Below, piece by piece: positions 59,282 through 64,000 of a stretch of 64,000 nucleotides of DNA. The stretch is taken from NCBI GenBank assembly GCA_037178675.1, contig JAYMGJ010000346.1:1-64000 (forward strand), in the 5' to 3' direction. Numbering within the stretch: position 1 is the first letter of the stretch; every line of letters begins with the position of its first letter. The position numbers and the translations under genes were made by a program. This DNA is from Scleroderma bovista. Taxonomy: Eukaryota > Basidiomycota > Agaricomycetes > Boletales > Sclerodermataceae. A model generated the notes under the pieces. The model saw nothing but the letters and a program-made list of their open reading frames with translations. It was not told the DNA's origin and made no database searches.

Positions 59282-61517
59282 ATGCGCGGACTGTCAGGTG
59301 CGTCGGCCTGGCGGGCCAGAAATAATCTTGGCTCGTTCCGTTTCCTCGCCACTGCAGCGAACCCACAAACGCTCATCGAAAAGGTCGTCCAAAAGTATGC
59401 CGTCGGTCTCCCCGCTGGCAAGGTGGTCAGAGCAGGAGACTATGTCATGATTCGCCCAGAACATGTTATGACCCACGACAACACTGGACCCGTCATATCC
59501 AAGTGTGCCCCTCTTGTCTGCGATTCCGTCCTTACTGTTGCTGACCACATGCACTCTGCATTCCAGGTTCAAATCCATTGGCGCTACCAGGATTGCCGAT
59601 CCCAGGCAGCTTGTATTTACACTTGACCATGATGTGCAGAACAAGTCCGAAAAGAATTTAGCAAAATACCTCAAAATAGAAGAGTTTGGCAGGGAACATG
59701 GCGTCGATTTCTATCCTGCAGGCCGGGGTATCGGGCACCAAGTCCTCATCGAAGAAGGATATGCTTTCCCCTACACGCTCACGGTTGCTAGCGACAGTCA
59801 TAGTAATATGTACGGCGGCGTGGGGTGTGTGGGCACACCCATCGTCCGTACGGATGCTGCTGCGCTTTGGGCAACGGGGAAAACATGGTGGCAAGTACCG
59901 CGCATGATCAAGGTAGAATTCAAGGGAAAGCTACCACCCGGCGTGACAGGCAAAGACGTGATAGTCGCTCTTTGTGGTTCGTTCAACAGGGACGAAGTAC
60001 TGAATGCCGCCATCGAGTTCACTGGCGAGGGTGTATTCGCTCTCAGCGTCGACGACCGCCTCACGATTGCCAACATGACCACTGAATGGGGTGCGCTTGC
60101 CGGAGTCTTTCCCGTCGACCAGACGCTACTGGACTGGTATGACCGTGGTCTCAGAAAACGCGAATTCCACAGTTTGGCGTCAAGTTCTATTCCACCACTT
60201 CCCGAGCATCCTCGTCTCAATCGACGACGTCTCGACGCTCTGCGATCTGTTCCACTATCCTCCGATGCGGGTGCTGAATATGCCTCGCATCTCTTGTTTG
60301 ATCTTTCTACGCTCGTCCCTCATGTTTCTGGCCCGAATAGCGTCAAGGTCTCGACGCCTCTCCCAAAACTCGAGGAAGCTCGCATCCCAATTCAAAAAGC
60401 ATACCTGGTCAGTTGCACCAACTCCCGCGTCTCTGATATCGCAGCAGCAGCGGCTGTGATGAAGGACAACAAAGTGGCACCTGGTGTCGAATTCTACATT
60501 GCCGCCGCGAGCTCCGTGGTGCAGCAGGAGTCTGAACGCCTTGGAGACTGGGATACCCTCATTACTGCCGGTGCAAAGGTTTTGCCTGCAGGATGTGGCC
60601 CTTGCATAGGACTTGGTACAGGCTTGCTTCAGGAGGGCGAGACAGGTATCAGTGCTACAAATCGAAACTACAAGGGTCGCATGGGACATCCGAAGGCTCA
60701 AGCGTACTTGGCTAGCCCTGCTGTGGTTGCAGCCAGTGCCATCAAGGGACACATTTGTGGTCCAGACTCTTTGGATGCCAACCGTCTACCACCTGCCAGT
60801 TCACTTTCTTTCTCCGCTGCGGTTACCGAGTCTGCGTCAACATCATCTGCGGTGTCTAGTCACGATGAACCTCTCCTGCCTGGCTTCCCTGCTGCATTTT
60901 CCGGACGACTCCTTTTCGTCCCTCAGGACAACCTCAGCACGGACGCCTTGTACCCAGGCAAGTATACCTACCAAGACGACATCACTCTCGAGCGTCAAGC
61001 CGAGGTCGTCATGGAGAACTACGATACATCATTCGCTGGCGCCGTTTCGTCGCTCCTTAAAGAACAGTCACCTCTTCCTGCGTCTGAAAACGTGAAGCAA
61101 GGTGTGGTCCTTGTTTCGGGTTACAACTTTGGAACAGGCTCGTCGCGCGAGCAAGCTGCGACGGCACTCAAGGCCGCTGGTGTACCCATCGTCATTGCAG
61201 GCTCGTTCGGGGATATCTTCAAGCGCAATGCGATTAACAATGGGCTCGTGTGTGTGGAATGCCCAGAGCTTGTCAAGGACTTTACGGAGAGGTATGCAAA
61301 GGATGGTATTCGTGGTGCAGGAGGCAAGGATGGAGAACTGACAGTCAATCGGGGACATGAGATTCGAGTAAGCATGAGCGATGGTGCCGTTGTCGTGACA
61401 AGCCCTGAGGGAGAGAAGCGGTATAATGTACGTCCTGTGGGAGCAAGTGTGCAGGAGCTTTGGGTTTGTGGAGGTTTGGAAGGGTATATTCTGAAGTCGA
61501 TCCAATCACAATCATAA
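59282..61517 (+). CDS. LYS4: Homoaconitase, mitochondrial
   Basis: Lysine biosynthesis by the fungal alpha-aminoadipate route: homocitrate to homoisocitrate through a [4Fe-4S] cluster. The start MRGLSGASAWRARNNLGSF is an Arg-rich presequence. One intron near 59500-59567 joins GPVISK to FKSIGATRIADPRQLVFTLD. Key blocks: GRGIGHQVLIEEGYAFPYTL, TVASDSHSNMYGGVGCVGTP, VRTDAAALWATGKTWWQVP, YLVSCTNSRVSDIAAAA (first Cys ligand), PAGCGPCIGLGTGLL (CxxC ligands), ATNRNYKGRMGHPKAQAYLA and, in the swivel domain, SGYNFGTGSSREQAATALKA and GSFGDIFKRNAINNGL. Ends at TAA 61515-61517. Length near 710 residues, as in other fungi. Confidence 0.96.
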
Positions 61518-61642
61518 AACCATGGTCCACAACTTAAGTTACTTCGCATTCACATATCACGAGGATCATGTAACGCATATCATGTGTCAGGCTCAACAGC
61601 TATTCACATATACGCTCTATAAAATACAAATTAATCACATTT

Positions 61643-62482
61643 TTAAGCAGATGCCGGGACTGAAATAGACGATACTGCAGCTCCTGGTGGCTTCGTCGAT
61701 GTCGCAAGTGTAGTACCCGCAGAGTTGCAAAAAGCCTCTGGCGAGCTAGAAGGGTGGCTCGTCTTGGCTTTCTTCTTTTTCTTGAGAAGACCTATCACAA
61801 TGCTCAGCATGAAAACAGCGGGAGGAAATCGTGCAATAGGCAGCTCACCTGCTGTGACTGCCGATCGCACATTGTCCACTAGCTCTCTACTCTCTTCCAG
61901 GTATTCTGTGTCGTCAAACCGATGCTTCTTTCCTGCATGCGATTCCGAGTCCATCGAAGCCGCAGCAATCTTCTTCTCGAGATTCTCAAGTTTGGCTTTC
62001 TTAACGTCTGCTGCTGCTTTCTTGCGCTCCTGCTCGTGTTCCATGTAGTCGACAAGCCTTCATAGAATACTCAGTAAAGACACGCATAAGTCGTGCAACC
62101 GAACCTACCTCTTGGCAGTCTTGAGCGTGCTGAGCCTCCGACCACTCAGGTCCCGACATGAGTCGTTGTTACTGGTCTTTTGACTGCTCATGCGGCCACC
62201 AGCAGCACGCAGCTGCGATCCGAAACCACCCTTGCCACCAAGAAGTCGCGGAACAAGACGAAGCGTCACAAGGTTGGAACACTCGCCATGAAAGTCAGAA
62301 AGACAGGCATCAGGAGCGACTGAACCAGAATGGGATGATATGCTCAAACAGTCCCCAGCTGGAAGGTCAGGGTAGCGATGAAGGAGAAGTTCGTAGAGAG
62401 AATTGATGCGTGTCTCCGATGGTACCGAAAGTGACAGGGTCGGGAATGGCGGGAAGGTTGAGAAGAGGACACTGGTCGACAT
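61643..62482 (-). CDS. SDE2: Sde2-type splicing/telomere factor with N-terminal UBL
   Basis: Sde2 is made with a ubiquitin-like N-terminus that is cut off after a Gly-Gly, and the freed C-terminal part works in pre-mRNA splicing and genome stability. Here [20 protein letters not shown] begins a UBL fold ([20 protein letters not shown]), which ends [20 protein letters not shown], with the conserved GGKGG processing site. Then [20 protein letters not shown] and SGRRL, the signature block. After an intron come [20 protein letters not shown] and [20 protein letters not shown]. The end is Lys- and Ser/Pro-rich. About 230 residues, three exons. The start is 58 bp from the divergent DUF1295 gene. 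Confidence 0.88.
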
Positions 62483-62540
62483 GGTAGACTGAGGAGAAAC
62501 AATCCGGGTGGCTGTGACATGGAGCTATTAGTATTATATA

Positions 62541-63873
62541 ATGCCTCTAGTCACATCAGTGTTGGAGTCCGAACCTCCCATCGTCCACATCATGGATCCC
62601 ATTCTCGAATGGCCAGTCAAGTTCTGCATCGCTGTCACAGCTACCACGTATATTCTATCGCTTCTCACTGGAAACGTGGGTCAGGTAGACAGACTATGGA
62701 CTATTCTTCCAACGATCTACACGGCATATTATACTCTTTTACCGCTCTGGCCACTGGTAGCGCCCAGCTACTTTCATCCTTATACACCAGAGTCAATCCA
62801 GCAGTCTGCTACGGATAGTTTTAGCCCCCGTGCACTCCTCATGTTTGCCTTGGTGGTACGCTTGTTTTTATCTTCGAACTCAGTACCCGTTGTAATCCCC
62901 ACAACACAGTTTACGTGGATGGTCAGGTATGCACATTGTTGCACTGCCCTTCTCCAGAAGGTAAACCATCCTATTATCTAGGTTGAATTACAATAGTCGG
63001 CGTCGTGGTCTTTTCAATCTGTAGGTTAATTTAATTTATGAAACGGTGAATGTTCTTGATTGTTGAATAGCAAGGTCGAAGATTATCGATGGGATATCAT
63101 TCGTCAGAAAATTCCTTCATGGCTATTCCAGGTTTTCAACCTTACTTTCATCGGTGCGTATGTGAACCATAGTTGCAAATTCAATGTCTAAGAATTCCAT
63201 AGCAATTGCACAAAACATCCTCCTTTTCCTATTAGCTATTCCGGTAAAAATGGCTATAACACAACCCCATACAGCCTTGAGCACATCGGACTACGCCCTT
63301 GGCGCCCTTGGATTTCTGACCCTTTTATTGGAATTCATTGCCGACAATCAACAATACTCGTTCCAGACATTCAAGTATTCTGGTCAACTGAACAGAAATG
63401 AGTGGTTTGGAGCACGCATTTTATGGACAAAGCGTGATGCAGACCGTGGCTTCATCACCAGAGGTCTCTGGGCGTGGTCAAGACATCCGAATTTCTTTTG
63501 CGAACAAACATTCTGGGTGCGTTTGCAAACTACTGTTCAAAGTGGATGATACGACCATTTTTAGATTATAATAAACCTTTTCCCACTCATCTCTCCCGAT
63601 GCTCCAAAGCTATCATCATCTGGCGTTGTCACTAGCCTGACACCACTTGCACCTTGTCTCTTGTTGTGTCTGCTCTTTTTTTCGTCTACGAGATTTACGG
63701 AGTCAATCTCACTGTCCAAGTATCCGGTTGCGTACGAGGCGTATCAGCGACGCGTGGGGATGTTCGTACCGCTTCTTACCCCAGTATGGGGCATGTTATT
63801 GAAGCTGGAGGGTGGTAAAGAGGATGTGGATGAACTGGTCTACGGACAAGAAAAAGCAAAGAAAGTTGAGTAA
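62541..63873 (+). CDS. DUF1295 / steroid-reductase-like membrane protein
   Basis: Multi-pass protein (about six hydrophobic segments, e.g. VKFCIAVTATTYILSLL, LLMFALV, IAQNILLFLLAIP, YALGALGFLTLLLEFIADN). Start MPLVTSVLESEPPIVHIMDP; an in-frame ATG follows at 62592. Family blocks: WMVRLNYNSRRRGLFNLSKV, EDYRWDIIRQKI, DNQQYSFQTFKY, GLWAWSRHPNFFCEQTFW and STRFTESISLSKYPVAYEAY with QRRVGMFVP. The SRHPNF(F/Y)E pattern is typical of DUF1295 and related NADPH-dependent reductases of the endoplasmic reticulum. Substrate unknown. Introns near 62850, 62926, 62985-63070, 63155 and 63516. Confidence 0.85.
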
Positions 63874-64000
63874 CGATGAACATGTCAAGAATCTGCTGTA
63901 CCTATCATGTGTATTACATACATTCTCATACTGACTGTGACAATTGTTGTCCCCCTTCCCCCCCATGGCAAGCAATGGTTTTGAAGCACTCCCCCAAAGT
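63874..64000. other. 3' flanking sequence
   Basis: 127 bp after the last stop codon; a poly-C stretch at 63951-63963; no feature. Confidence 0.4.

Overview
This is eukaryotic DNA, almost certainly from an agaricomycete (mushroom-forming basidiomycete). Genes are dense and on both strands. Nearly all are cut by many introns of about 45-70 bp with GTRNGT-like donors and short CTNAC-type branch points. The products are single-copy housekeeping proteins of fungal type: homoaconitase, fungal ketol-acid reductoisomerase, a fused BioD-BioA enzyme, and Dbp2. The accessory genes (an antisense Zn-cluster-like ORF, a DUF6532-like gene, a Myb/SANT-like gene, a coiled-coil orphan) are of kinds seen in mushroom fungi. 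A Boletales-like host is my guess, not a demonstrated fact.

Layout. 1-6.8 kb is a nest of decayed retroelements. It holds an antisense Zn-cluster-like ORF ending at a polypurine tract and LTR, then a broken Ty3/Gypsy chromovirus (1279-about 5240), then the 3' half of a Ty1/Copia element with its LTR (about 5243-6798). 6.8-9.8 kb is accessory sequence with a DUF6532-like gene and a Myb/SANT-like gene. From 10 kb to the end the window is ordinary gene-dense chromosome: CCT2, nicotinate phosphoribosyltransferase, ARPC2, an eIF4B-like protein, a nuclear cyclophilin, DBP2, an Alba-domain protein, a DDT/PHD chromatin protein, APC10, UBA4, a TUG/UBX protein, a PITH protein, MED25, a secreted serine/threonine-rich protein, OLA1/YchF, pICln, an SH3 protein, a tetraspan membrane protein, a polyproline/WH2-like protein, a CoA-type Nudix hydrolase, a single-exon coiled-coil orphan, BIO3-BIO1, a small C2H2 protein, VPS34, ILV5, CDC48, LYS4, SDE2 and a DUF1295 membrane protein.

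Genes that belong together functionally: CDC48 and the UBX-domain protein (cofactor); ARPC2 and the WH2-like and SH3 proteins (cortical actin); eIF4B, DBP2, Alba, SDE2, the cyclophilin and pICln (RNA processing and translation); APC10 and CDC48 (ubiquitin-dependent control). ILV5, LYS4 and BIO3-BIO1 are anabolic and lie within 15 kb, but nothing suggests a cluster. Nine gene pairs are divergent, and in four the start codons are 58-133 bp apart, so short bidirectional promoters are a feature of this locus.

The observations I consider most worth checking are: a TAG in pICln followed in frame by 42 codons that look coding; an in-frame mitochondrial-presequence-like extension upstream of OLA1; an N-terminal tandem duplication in DBP2 that includes its start codon; two probable GC-AG introns; and an antisense Zn-cluster ORF at the tail of an LTR element. 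I found no CRISPR, operon or other prokaryotic system and no convincing RNA gene.
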